Positions 1-7,135 of a DNA stretch of 10,450 nucleotides are shown here, piece after piece. Where the stretch lies: contig CALDGT010000327.1 in the NCBI GenBank assembly GCA_937942935.1, positions 1-10,450 on the forward strand. The letters run 5' to 3'. Under the pieces are notes generated by a model. The model was not told the DNA's origin, ran no database searches, and saw only the letters and a list, made by a program, of their open reading frames with translations. Origin of the DNA: an uncultured Chloroflexota bacterium. Lineage in GTDB: Bacteria; Chloroflexota; Anaerolineae; Aggregatilineales; Phototrophicaceae. Position 1 is the stretch's first letter. Each line of letters opens with the position of its first letter. Made by a program: the position numbers and the translations under genes.

Positions 1-2
1 TT

Positions 3-425
3 GACAATATGCACTCCCGCACAACACCACACCAAGCGCCAGAAAGTAACAACCATTACACAGGCTTGGGACATTATAAAGATTCGCTCCGTAAAATCGA
101 AAAAGTGGATGGCATCGAATTGGCGCTCGGTGGGCATGAAGACCCCATTTATCAATTTTATGACCGTGTGCGTGATATTCGCGCCAGTCATGAGCGCAAA
201 TTGAATCGGGTATTAGATATTATCAAAGATGCAGGACATCCTGTGACCATCCGCGAGGTGACACATCGTATGTATCCCGATAGAAAAGCCTATGATAGTT
301 TGTTGGCATTAGAAGAAGCAGGGGCGCATATTGAATATCTCTATCAACATGGCATGATTTCGGTGTCAAATCTAAATCAAGTTGAGGTAGAAGATAATCC
401 AGCATTGCAATATATGGCGACTTGA
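3..425 (+). CDS. C-terminal part of a metallo-beta-lactamase-fold hydrolase (5' end outside window)
   Basis: The frame is open from the first bases, so the gene begins upstream of the window. The first in-frame ATG (base 9) is internal, not the start. About 140 residues are visible. The opening DNMHSRTTPHQ and the later GGHEDPI (about residues 42-48 of the visible part) resemble the last metal-binding region of MBL-fold enzymes, with the His of GGHEDPI as the probable ligand. A helix (YDRVRDIRASHERKLNRVLD) and a small helical domain ending in ALEEAGAHIEYL follow, as in the winged-helix domain often found after bacterial MBL hydrolases. The HxHxDH core is missing because it lies off the window, so the substrate (thioester, lactone or other) cannot be judged. 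The gene ends at TGA and runs into a hairpin shared with the convergent SH3 gene. Family assignment is fairly secure; the specific function is unknown. Confidence 0.8.
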   Translation, partial: DNMHSRTTPHQAPESNNHYTGLGHYKDSLRKIEKVDGIELALGGHEDPIYQFYDRVRDIRASHERKLNRVLDIIKDAGHPVTIREVTHRMYPDRKAYDSLLALEEAGAHIEYLYQHGMISVSNLNQVEVEDNPALQYMAT

Positions 426-428
426 TGA

Positions 429-455
429 CGATGGGCGCACCCCCTGCGCCCATCG
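429..455. terminator. Shared hairpin between convergent MBL and SH3 genes
   Basis: A perfect 11-bp GC-rich stem (arms 429-439 and 445-455) closes a CCCCC loop. It begins four bases after the MBL stop and abuts the stop codon of the SH3 gene on the other strand. There is no T-run on either side, so it is a strong stem but not a textbook intrinsic terminator. It may act in both directions or protect the 3' ends. Confidence 0.65.
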
Positions 456-1115
456 CTATACGTTGCGAATAGGTGCTGTTGCGGTTGGCGTGGGGGTGAT
501 GGTTGGTGTTGGTGTGGCGCGTGGGTCAACCGTTGGTGTTGTTGTGGGTGTTGGCGTGTCGGATGGTGTGAGTGTTGGTGCGGGTGTCACGGTTGGGGCA
601 GGGGTATAGGTCATAGATGGGGTTGGGGTTGGGTTGAGTGCCTCAATAATATCTTGAAACATATAACCCGCGTTGATTCGGCGCGATTCTGGGTCGGTGT
701 CTATCAGATACCATTCGGTATTTTCTGGCGCACGACTAATCACACAAACACTTTGCCCCTCTGTATAAGTATCTAAGACGGTTGCACCTGTATTTGGGGC
801 GGCGCGGACGATGGCTCGTTCTACTGTCACGATAAAATCGGTACATTCTGGCAATGGGGTGAAGGTGGGTAGTGGGGTATAGGCATCACGAGTTGCAATT
901 ACTTGTGCGGTAGATGTACTTACGGCGGCGACTGTTCGGGTGGCTTGTTGAACATTGATGGTTGTCACCGCCAAAAAATCACGCACACCGAGCCAGACAT
1001 AATAAATCCCAAACACTAATGCCACCCCAACCAAAAAAATAAACCAACTTGGGGTGCGGTTGCGTTGATACATAGGGGATGGACGACGTTTGATGGGTGG
1101 ACGCTTGCCAAGCAT
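456..1115 (-). CDS. Membrane-anchored SH3-like domain protein with Thr-Pro-rich tail
   Basis: A 219-residue protein of unknown specific role. A basic N-terminus (KRPPIKRR) precedes one hydrophobic segment at about residues 24-43 (WFIFLVGVALVFGIYYVWLG), giving an N-in signal anchor with the rest outside the membrane. Residues about 90-160 match the pattern of bacterial SH3 domains (IVRAAPNTGATVLDTYTEGQSVCV, shortened in the middle when cited), with Cys91 and Cys124 able to form a disulfide. Residues about 162-215 are low-complexity PTPTP/TPAPT repeats, a flexible spacer across the cell envelope. I chose the ATG at 1115 because AGG sits 8 bases upstream. A TTG two codons earlier lacks a properly spaced site. 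The gene has its own promoter candidate and lies downstream of a receiver gene on the same strand. Such proteins are common in Chloroflexota and usually annotated only as SH3 domain-containing. Confidence 0.85.
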   Translation of the reverse strand: MLGKRPPIKRRPSPMYQRNRTPSWFIFLVGVALVFGIYYVWLGVRDFLAVTTINVQQATRTVAAVSTSTAQVIATRDAYTPLPTFTPLPECTDFIVTVERAIVRAAPNTGATVLDTYTEGQSVCVISRAPENTEWYLIDTDPESRRINAGYMFQDIIEALNPTPTPSMTYTPAPTVTPAPTLTPSDTPTPTTTPTVDPRATPTPTITPTPTATAPIRNV

Positions 1116-1144
1116 GAGCAAAACCTATACCGTATGGTTGGATG

Positions 1145-1196
1145 ATTGGGATATGATGACCAGTATCCCTAAAAGACTTTATCATCATATCCCAAT
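1145..1196. repeat. Perfect 15-bp inverted repeat in the receiver-SH3 gap
   Basis: Arms ATTGGGATATGATGA (1145-1159) and its exact reverse complement (1182-1196) are separated by 22 bases. The repeat lies in the 109-base gap after the receiver stop codon and upstream of the SH3 gene. No T-run follows either arm. The right arm, read on the minus strand, contains the TATGAT that I propose as the SH3 gene's -10. The element could be an operator, a transcript hairpin ending the receiver mRNA, or both. Confidence 0.7.
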
Positions 1197-1213
1197 AACC
1201 CCATATTTGGCAA
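1184..1213 (-). promoter_or_regulatory. Candidate promoter of the SH3 gene
   Basis: On the minus strand TTGCCA (1213-1208) is followed after 18 bases by TATGAT (1189-1184), a 5/6 match to each sigma70-type box. Transcription would start about 60 bases before the SH3 start codon. The -10 is embedded in the right arm of the inverted repeat, so a protein binding the repeat would block it. Confidence 0.4.
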
Positions 1214-1224
1214 AGGGTATGTGT

Positions 1225-1614
1225 TTAACTGGCAACTTTTTGTTCCAAATGATGCCCCACTTTTTCGAGGAGTGTTTTGGTTAATGTCATTCGACTGACA
1301 ATATCATCTGCCCCTGCTTGAATAATGCGGGTTTGTTCTTGCCCATTTAATTCGAGCGCAGTTATCATGATGACGGGAATATGAGCTGTTCTGGATGAGG
1401 TTTTGACCTTTTCGCATAATTCATAACCATCCATATCTGGCATACGGACATCCATCACGATGAGGTCTGGCAATTGATTTGCCAATATTTTGAGCGCAGA
1501 ATCGCCCCCATTTGCCAACAAAACGTTATAATCAAACACAGAGAGTAAACCCTCTATAAGTTCACGGTTGAGCCATTCATCATCTACTACTAAGATGGTT
1601 GGTTGTGTGTTCAT
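1225..1614 (-). CDS. Stand-alone response-regulator receiver protein (CheY/DivK-like)
   Basis: A 129-residue single receiver domain with no output domain, so it probably signals by protein-protein contact. The acidic pair Asp11-Asp12 (VVDDEW), the phosphoacceptor Asp55 (VMDVRMPDMDGYEL) and the switch Thr85 (MITAL) are all present. The usual beta5 lysine-proline (TKP after GADDY) is replaced: the sequence reads GADDIVSRMTL, with Arg108 where the conserved Lys should be and Met where the Pro should be. This could slow or alter phosphorylation-driven switching. The ATG is supported by AAGGA 8 bases upstream. No histidine kinase is in the window, so the partner is unknown. The gene is divergent from the glycosyltransferase, and the SH3 gene follows on the same strand after 109 bases. 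Confidence 0.93.
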   Translation of the reverse strand: MNTQPTILVVDDEWLNRELIEGLLSVFDYNVLLANGGDSALKILANQLPDLIVMDVRMPDMDGYELCEKVKTSSRTAHIPVIMITALELNGQEQTRIIQAGADDIVSRMTLTKTLLEKVGHHLEQKVAS

Positions 1615-1644
1615 ATCAATAATCCTTATATATTACCGATATGC

Positions 1645-1659
1645 TCATCATACCCCATT
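1645..1659 (-). promoter_or_regulatory. Candidate -10 region of the receiver gene
   Basis: Minus-strand AATGGGGTATGATGA contains TATGAT (1652-1647) about 32 bases before the receiver ATG. It matches the inverted-repeat arm near the SH3 gene at 13 of 15 positions. A -35 box is weak (TTCACA at a 15-base spacing), so recognition may depend on the extended -10 bases. Confidence 0.35.
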
Positions 1660-1726
1660 GGGTCTTTTGTGAATAGCTTATTGACAAATTTTTCAGAGAT
1701 TTTTCGTTTTTCGGCGAGGTGAAGCC

Positions 1727-3784
1727 ATGCAACGATGGCGATGGATAACAACAGGCGCGGTGATGTGTGCCATTTTGGGCGCGATACTCTATCGTCCATT
1801 TGCACCACCGTCTCATCAGGCATGGGGAGATATGATTATCCTCGCCTGTTTTGGCTTATTAGCCCTCTCATTATTTGCTAGTCGCACAGGTGGATTAACC
1901 GCATGGTCTACCGATTCAACTTCACAAACTCGCCATATTCGATTCATCCCATTAGGCGTTGGCTTAGGCATTTTATACCTCCTCGCAGAACGCAACATCA
2001 CATGGACACGTCCTATCCCCGATTGGCTCAAAGCCATCACAGTAGATGGTCAAATGCTGATGTTTGGTGCGGGCGTTGGTTTGGTGATGATTGGCTTGCT
2101 AGGGATTCGTGCGGATGATAGGCATCGGCTACGCCACATTCAGCACCCTGATATGAGGCTACTGATAGGATTGGTCGTCATCGGATTTTTTATCCGTTCT
2201 TGGGATAACATCAACACTGTTCGCGGATTTATTGATGAAGGTCCGTTCATCCTCGCCATCCGTACCATGCGCGAAAATCCATCTGAAGTGGGGTTATTGC
2301 AACCGATTCATTTCATCAATGCCTTTTCGTATATCTATTCGTATATGGAACGCATCTTTAGCGATATTTTTGGCTCAAATTTGGGCATATTTCGTCTGAC
2401 GAGCGCCATGTTTGGGACATTGACAATTCCTGTGGTCTATTGGTTGGCGCGAGAACTCTGTGATAGACCAACAGCGATATTATCTGCCTTATTCATCACC
2501 ACGTTTCCGCCCCATATCCATTTTAGCCGTTTGGGGATTAATAATATAGCCGACCTGTTTTGGGGTGGGTTAGCATTGGCAAGTTTGATTCATGCGGTTA
2601 AAAATCGCCCCATGTTATCAGTGGTGCAACCCTCTGTAAATCGTAGGGAGGGACTGAAATGGAATGTTCGTGTGTCACCCCGCATATTCCAACAAAAAAT
2701 ACCCGCCATGCCCATGTATGCCTTTTCTGGCATGATGCTGGGGTTGCTCCCTTATTTTTATGAAGGGGGGGAATTGCTCTATCCAATTTTGGTCATCATC
2801 TGGCTCATCGGTATGACTTTATTCAGTGCCAATAAACCGTCTTTTCGGGGTGTGATTTGGCTGGTGATAGGATTTATTTTTATCGCATTTCCAAATTATT
2901 TGATGGTTGCAGGAAATGGGATGCCCTTATTTAGTCGTGTTTCTGCAAATCAATTGCCCGAAGGTTTTTGGTCACAATTGCTCATCAATGAAAATGGCTT
3001 GAGCCGATTAGCAGGATTTTTCCAGAAAAATATTATGCCCCCATTGTTGCATTTATTTCATGCACCAGATGGCAGTGTATTTTATGGTGGGCATACTCCG
3101 CTTGTATTGCCTCATTTTGTGCCGTTATTTTTATTGGGATTGGGTCATGCCTTGTTGCGCCCCCGTCCGAGTGGGATGTTATTGGTCGTTTGGGTGATAT
3201 TGACTGTATTAGGCAATAGTATCATCGCACAAAGTTCGTGGTCGGCGCGGTTTGTGGTCGTTTTTCCTGCATTAGTGATTTTGATGGCGATTGGCTTGCG
3301 TTATACTGTGCCGATGCTCCCGCCAATGAATCCCCGTTTGATGAGACGGGCAGGGGTAGTATTAGTAGGCGGAATTGTGGTGTTGCAGGGAATTTATTAT
3401 TTTCATGACCATTTGCCCATTTATCATAAACAAATTAGCAATGGCTTGGGGCAATACGATGTTTTATTCCGCACACTCGATTTGCCCGCAGGTTCTCGTG
3501 CATTGGTATTGAATCCAGACGTATTGCAATATCTCTATATGAAAGATTATCTTGCCTATGCAGGGGCGGATGTGCGTTTAGATGAATGGTCTATAGATGA
3601 CCTCGATGTGCGCCCATTCCCACAAAAGGTAGATTATACGGGTATTTTTATCAATTGGTGGGATAGGGAAATGATAGAAACAGCTTGGTTTGTTTGGGAA
3701 TTACGCGGTCCCTACCCAAGCCCGTATGTGACTGTAAACGCAATAGATAGGATGGGCTATTATGAGGTCATCGGGCGCAAATGA
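1727..3784 (+). CDS. GT-C fold glycosyltransferase (family 39/ArnT-like integral membrane protein)
   Basis: A 685-residue polytopic membrane protein. It has many hydrophobic segments, from residue about 8 to the low 560s, then a soluble C-terminal portion of about 120 residues that is probably outside the membrane. The first large external loop carries Asp170-Glu171 (GFIDEGPF). This is the position of the acidic catalytic motif of dolichyl-phosphate-mannose and ArnT-type enzymes, which use polyprenyl-phosphate sugars to glycosylate proteins or envelope glycolipids. The stretch FRLTSAMFGTLTIPVVYWLA is typical of the PMT_2 group. The ATG is supported by GAGGTGA (1716-1722). Substrate and sugar cannot be told from sequence. 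The gene diverges from the receiver and converges on icd. There is no adjacent polyprenyl-phosphate glycosyltransferase to point to a donor. Confidence 0.85.
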   Translation: MQRWRWITTGAVMCAILGAILYRPFAPPSHQAWGDMIILACFGLLALSLFASRTGGLTAWSTDSTSQTRHIRFIPLGVGLGILYLLAERNITWTRPIPDWLKAITVDGQMLMFGAGVGLVMIGLLGIRADDRHRLRHIQHPDMRLLIGLVVIGFFIRSWDNINTVRGFIDEGPFILAIRTMRENPSEVGLLQPIHFINAFSYIYSYMERIFSDIFGSNLGIFRLTSAMFGTLTIPVVYWLARELCDRPTAILSALFITTFPPHIHFSRLGINNIADLFWGGLALASLIHAVKNRPMLSVVQPSVNRREGLKWNVRVSPRIFQQKIPAMPMYAFSGMMLGLLPYFYEGGELLYPILVIIWLIGMTLFSANKPSFRGVIWLVIGFIFIAFPNYLMVAGNGMPLFSRVSANQLPEGFWSQLLINENGLSRLAGFFQKNIMPPLLHLFHAPDGSVFYGGHTPLVLPHFVPLFLLGLGHALLRPRPSGMLLVVWVILTVLGNSIIAQSSWSARFVVVFPALVILMAIGLRYTVPMLPPMNPRLMRRAGVVLVGGIVVLQGIYYFHDHLPIYHKQISNGLGQYDVLFRTLDLPAGSRALVLNPDVLQYLYMKDYLAYAGADVRLDEWSIDDLDVRPFPQKVDYTGIFINWWDREMIETAWFVWELRGPYPSPYVTVNAIDRMGYYEVIGRK

Positions 3785-3790
3785 TAAGAT

Positions 3791-3819
3791 AATAGGCATG
3801 AATATTTTTCATGCCTATT
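3791..3819. terminator. Bidirectional hairpin between glycosyltransferase and icd
   Basis: A perfect 12-bp stem (3791-3802 with 3808-3819) has a 5-base loop. It starts 6 bases after the glycosyltransferase stop and 13 bases before the icd stop. The flanks are AT-rich but have only interrupted T-runs on each strand. Its position between convergent genes supports a shared terminator. Confidence 0.75.
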
Positions 3820-3832
3820 GTATTTGATAAAA

Positions 3833-5083
3833 CTAACCCATATTTTCGATGATACGGGTGGCAAATTCGCTGGTTTTCACTTCGGTTGCGCCTTCCATTT
3901 GACGGGCAAAGTCGTAAGTGACGACTTTTTGGTCAATGGTGCGTTCAAACCCTTTGGTGACGAGTTCTGCCGCTTCGTCCCAACCGATGTATTCGAGCAT
4001 CATCACACCGCTAAAGAGCAATGACCCCGGATTCACTTTATCGAGGTTTGTATATTTGGGGGCTGTACCGTGTGTGGCTTCAAACAGGGCAACGGTATCG
4101 CCAATATTTGCGCCTGGGGCAATCCCAACACCGCCAACTTCTGCCGCGAGCGCATCGCTCAGATAATCCCCATTCAAATTGGGGGTGGCAATCACATCGT
4201 GTTCGCTTGGGCGGAGCAACATTTTTTGGAACATGATGTCTGCGATGGTGTCTTGGATGAGAATTTTGCCTGCGGGGGTTTTTCCGCCATGATTCTTTTC
4301 GACTTCTGCCCAGCTAATGGTTTCGTTGGGGAATTCTGCGGCGGCGACTTCATAACCCCATTTTTGGAATGCGCCTTCGGTGAATTTTTGGATGTTGCCT
4401 TTATGCACCAGTGTCACACTCTTACGTTTGCGGGCGATTGCATATTGGATGGCGGCGCGGATGAGGCGTTTGCTACCAAATTCGCTGATGGGTTTAATGC
4501 CAATCCCAGAATTGGGGAAGGGCAGTTCTGCACCGAGTTCATTTTTCAAAAAGGCTTCTAATTTTTTGCCTTGTTCTGAACCCGCTTCAAATTCAATGCC
4601 TGCATACACATCTTCTGTATTTTCGCGGAAGATGACGACATCTACATCTTGTGGGTTTTTAACAGGGCTAGGCACACCATTGAACCAACGTACAGGGCGC
4701 ACACATTGATATAAGTCTAAAACTTGGCGCAAGGTGACATTTAAGCTACGGAAACCACCACCAACGGGGGTTGTGAGCGGACCTTTAATCCCCACCACAA
4801 ATTCACGCAAAGCATCGAAGGTTTCTTCTGGCATATAATTGCCACCATATAACCCTGCCGCTTTTTCGCCACAATAAATTTCCATCCATGACACTTTACG
4901 ATTCCCACCATACGCTTTTTCAACGGCGGCATCCCAAATGCGTTTGCTGGCGGTCATAATATCATAGCCGATGCCATCCCCTTCGATGAAGGTAAGAATG
5001 GGATTATCTGGAACGTGTAATTTGCCATCTACAACTGTGACTTTTTCACCTTGAGACGGTACAACAATTTTATCGTAAGCCAT
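3833..5083 (-). CDS. icd: NADP-dependent isocitrate dehydrogenase
   Basis: This enzyme oxidatively decarboxylates isocitrate to 2-oxoglutarate in the TCA cycle, in the cytoplasm, yielding NADPH. The 416-residue product is collinear with E. coli Icd, so residue numbers coincide. The substrate loop PLTTPVGGGFRSLNV carries Ser113, Asn115 and Arg119. RPVR and the VIFRENTEDVYAGIE block carry the further Arg and Tyr residues. THGTAPKY followed by DKVNPGS, and YDFAR near the C-terminus, preserve the Lys-Tyr, Val, Tyr and Arg set that selects NADP over NAD. I chose the ATG at 5083: AAGGA lies 11 bases upstream, and the resulting length equals the family norm. A longer frame reaching 5146 would start inside the promoter. 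The gene is transcribed alone and diverges from the ligase-like gene. No isocitrate dehydrogenase kinase (aceK) is in the window, so regulation through Ser113 phosphorylation is unsupported. Confidence 0.97.
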   Translation of the reverse strand: MAYDKIVVPSQGEKVTVVDGKLHVPDNPILTFIEGDGIGYDIMTASKRIWDAAVEKAYGGNRKVSWMEIYCGEKAAGLYGGNYMPEETFDALREFVVGIKGPLTTPVGGGFRSLNVTLRQVLDLYQCVRPVRWFNGVPSPVKNPQDVDVVIFRENTEDVYAGIEFEAGSEQGKKLEAFLKNELGAELPFPNSGIGIKPISEFGSKRLIRAAIQYAIARKRKSVTLVHKGNIQKFTEGAFQKWGYEVAAAEFPNETISWAEVEKNHGGKTPAGKILIQDTIADIMFQKMLLRPSEHDVIATPNLNGDYLSDALAAEVGGVGIAPGANIGDTVALFEATHGTAPKYTNLDKVNPGSLLFSGVMMLEYIGWDEAAELVTKGFERTIDQKVVTYDFARQMEGATEVKTSEFATRIIENMG

Positions 5084-5140
5084 ATTAGAATTTTTCCTTA
5101 TCATCAATAGAATGAATTTTTGTGGTGAAAACAACACGCG

Positions 5141-5166
5141 CCACAATTATATAGTTTACCACAATT
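5141..5166 (-). promoter_or_regulatory. Candidate icd -10 with flanking direct repeats
   Basis: A perfect minus-strand TATAAT (5151-5146) lies 62 bases before the icd start. It is flanked by two copies of CCACAATT (plus-strand 5141-5148 and 5159-5166), spaced 18 bases apart. A related TTGTGGTGAAAAC on the plus strand (about 5120-5132) faces GTTTACCACAA (about 5155-5165), forming an imperfect inverted pair. These could be regulator sites overlapping the promoter. The -35 is poor. Confidence 0.4.
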
Positions 5167-5232
5167 GGATAAGATGAACGTAGGGGCATTGTGCAAAATC
5201 TCAACTTGCATAAATGCTGTCTATTCAGCCAA

Positions 5233-5245
5233 AATGGGCTATAAT
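5233..5245 (+). promoter_or_regulatory. Candidate -10 for the ligase-like gene
   Basis: AATGGGCTATAAT has a perfect TATAAT (5240-5245), placing transcription start roughly 40 bases before the start codon. No good -35 lies 16-18 bases upstream. The TGGG just before the box matches the boxes in front of the receiver and SH3 genes. Confidence 0.45.
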
Positions 5246-5280
5246 TACGCTTAAAATCCATCCAAGCACAGGCATACCCA

Positions 5281-5285
5281 AAGGA
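5281..5285 (+). promoter_or_regulatory. Ribosome binding site that decides the start of the ligase-like gene
   Basis: AAGGA lies only 2 bases before the ATG at 5288 but 8 bases before the ATG at 5294. The second spacing is workable and the first is not, so translation most likely begins at 5294 (MENPLPTNEQ). Confidence 0.6.
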
Positions 5286-5293
5286 TTATGGGC

Positions 5294-7096
5294 ATGGAAA
5301 ATCCACTACCAACGAATGAGCAAATTGTTGCATTTAGTCAGAGCATCCCATGGATGCTTATTGAAGAAAAGAAAGCTGTTTTTAACCAAACACTCAAAGA
5401 AATTGCCTCACAGTCTGTTGATGATACATTTGATTTAGATTTTTTGAGCCAAAAATTGGGAATTCCTATCTCGGCATATTATGGCTTAGAAGATACCCAT
5501 TCTGCTAATGTTATCTTAGGGCATTATGGTGATAGCACCTTTATTTTGGGCAGTGTGGTCAGTGGGCGGTATCGTAGCGGAAAAACATTTTCGCAAAGTA
5601 TTGTCCCCTATAACCTCAACCCTAGTGTGAATCATGCTAATTTAGAAGAAACTGATGATGTTGGCGGTGCGATTCGTGCAATCGGCGCAGAACTCGAATT
5701 GGGGTTATACCATCCCAATGGGGAACCCCCCACCGAAGCAGAAGTCCACAATTATATGGATTTATATGAATCTCATGCCCGCCGTTTGGGGATTACACCC
5801 CAAGTAGACCGCGAGGCGTGCCAATATCAAATTGAGGCGCATGTCGCGCCCGGTATTGGGTATCCGCGCACCCGCGCCGCCTTAGAAGGTATTTTATCGG
5901 CATTGGCGATGACCAGCCAATCTACAGGGCTTTATACCGCTATTTCTGCGGCGTATCCCATCAAGAGTGATTTTCATTTGACCGATGACCCCAAAGTGCA
6001 TACCGCCGTAGATTTGATGGTGGAAGTGAATAATTTATTTGAGGATTATCGGGAACGCCTTGTTGAAGCCAAAAAACGCTATCGGATAGACCCAAATGCG
6101 AATGTCGTGGAAGTATTCCGCCTTCAGGGATGCCATATTCATCTCGATTTGGCGGGGCGTTCAGAGGCGTTAGGGGTATTCGGGTTTTATACCATGTTAC
6201 GGAGTGCAACCGCCGTTGCCAATAGCGCCGCCCTCAAGGGTAGCCCTTTTGTGAATGGGGTATGCGACCCCGAATTGCTTTGCACCCGCGAATATTTGCG
6301 CCGTACAACGGTCACAGGTGAGACCATCCAAAAGCCACTAAGCCCACATTTGGTTGCTGGTGATTTAGAACGGTATGCGGGGTTGCTTAAATCAGAAAAA
6401 GCCAATGCGATGGCGCGTGCTTTGCTCTATTCTAATACACACGGCACGCCTACCTCTGCGATGCACAGCCTTATTGGGCGTTTGCGCCCCGATTTGGGGA
6501 GTAATAAACGTATTTGCACCCTCGAATCTACAGGGATGCCTGTTAATATCAGCGCGTCGCGCCAAGCCGCTGTCTTGACTGATTTTGAATTTACTCATGC
6601 TTTGCTTGAAAATTATTATCGCAAACATGGAGCAGATTTAGCGCCCATGATGGAAGATAAAACACTCTGGGCGATTATGGGTCCGCTTGACCATGATGTA
6701 TTTATGGCGCAACATGATGAATCTGACCGTGTATGCAGTGACCTTGTGCTGAAAACGGCGGCAGGCACAAGCATGAGCCTATCTGAATTTTATGAGATGA
6801 AGCGGATTTATATGCACAAGCACCTCAGCGATATGGCGCATATTTCTCCGCGTGAAATTGACGATGTGTATTTTAGCTTGCAACGCATGTTAAATCCGCC
6901 GAGTGGGGTCTCTGCCCAAGTGGTTGAGCAATATATCCACGATTATAAATTGCGTAGCACAGGCAATTGGGGGCGGATTTTGGTCAATACCTATCAAGAA
7001 GAGGGTGGGGTAATTGGCGAATATAATCCCGATGCGGTGTTGCGCGTGACTAATCGTGTTCACGAAGCCTTATGCCACCGTTACATTCAAGCCTAA
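5294..7096 (+). CDS. Uncharacterised protein resembling the glutamate-cysteine ligase (GCS2)/carboxylate-amine ligase superfamily
   Basis: A 600-residue soluble protein with no signal peptide or membrane segment. I do not recognise a named family. The centre has an order of motifs like GCS2/YbdK-type ligases, which join a carboxylate to an amine using ATP. GAELELG places Glu133 and Glu135 as the ExE metal pair. QYQIEAHVAPG (about 177-187) adds a Glu. LQGCHIHLD (277-285) resembles the GCHIHVG strand. TREYLRR (331-337) and the ESTGMPVNIS segment (411-420) could supply Arg and substrate contacts. It is much longer than YbdK (about 370 residues), with about 115 extra residues before the ExE and a long C-terminal extension. 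It stands alone, between a divergent icd and a convergent efflux operon, and ends in a strong terminator. Family assignment is tentative; substrate is unknown. A divergent member or a non-catalytic relative is possible. Confidence 0.6.
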   Translation: MENPLPTNEQIVAFSQSIPWMLIEEKKAVFNQTLKEIASQSVDDTFDLDFLSQKLGIPISAYYGLEDTHSANVILGHYGDSTFILGSVVSGRYRSGKTFSQSIVPYNLNPSVNHANLEETDDVGGAIRAIGAELELGLYHPNGEPPTEAEVHNYMDLYESHARRLGITPQVDREACQYQIEAHVAPGIGYPRTRAALEGILSALAMTSQSTGLYTAISAAYPIKSDFHLTDDPKVHTAVDLMVEVNNLFEDYRERLVEAKKRYRIDPNANVVEVFRLQGCHIHLDLAGRSEALGVFGFYTMLRSATAVANSAALKGSPFVNGVCDPELLCTREYLRRTTVTGETIQKPLSPHLVAGDLERYAGLLKSEKANAMARALLYSNTHGTPTSAMHSLIGRLRPDLGSNKRICTLESTGMPVNISASRQAAVLTDFEFTHALLENYYRKHGADLAPMMEDKTLWAIMGPLDHDVFMAQHDESDRVCSDLVLKTAAGTSMSLSEFYEMKRIYMHKHLSDMAHISPREIDDVYFSLQRMLNPPSGVSAQVVEQYIHDYKLRSTGNWGRILVNTYQEEGGVIGEYNPDAVLRVTNRVHEALCHRYIQA

Positions 7097-7101
7097 TGAT
7101 G

Positions 7102-7135
7102 ATAGAGGTCGGGTTCAATCCGACCTCTATTTTTT
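7102..7135 (+). terminator. Rho-independent terminator of the ligase-like gene
   Basis: A perfect 11-bp stem (7102-7112 with 7120-7130), rich in G-C in its upper part, has a 7-base loop and is followed by a run of six T (7130-7135). This is a textbook intrinsic terminator for plus-strand transcription. The same stem starts just after the MFS stop codon on the other strand but lacks a T-run there, so it is weaker in that direction. Confidence 0.92.

Noticed and set aside
486..640. Tandem-repeat or CRISPR-like array of GTTGGTGTTGG units
   Set aside because: The units are irregular and in codon phase with the Thr-Pro tail of the SH3 protein. No constant repeat and unique spacer pattern exists.
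1681..1709. TTGACA at 1681 as a promoter for the glycosyltransferase
   Set aside because: No acceptable -10 lies 16-18 bases downstream (TCGTTT at 17), and any start would leave almost no leader.
4070..4561. 163-codon open frame antisense to icd
   Set aside because: It lies wholly within the highly conserved icd, has no ribosome site and has a composition expected of a shadow frame.
3833..5083. icd as control point with AceK through Ser113
   Set aside because: Ser113 is a substrate-binding residue in all such enzymes, and no kinase gene is in the window, so the claim has no local support.
7108..7125. tRNA T-arm-like sequence (GGGTTCAATCC)
   Set aside because: The full 11-bp stem with a T-run after it is an intrinsic terminator. 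There is no acceptor, D-arm or anticodon arm around it.
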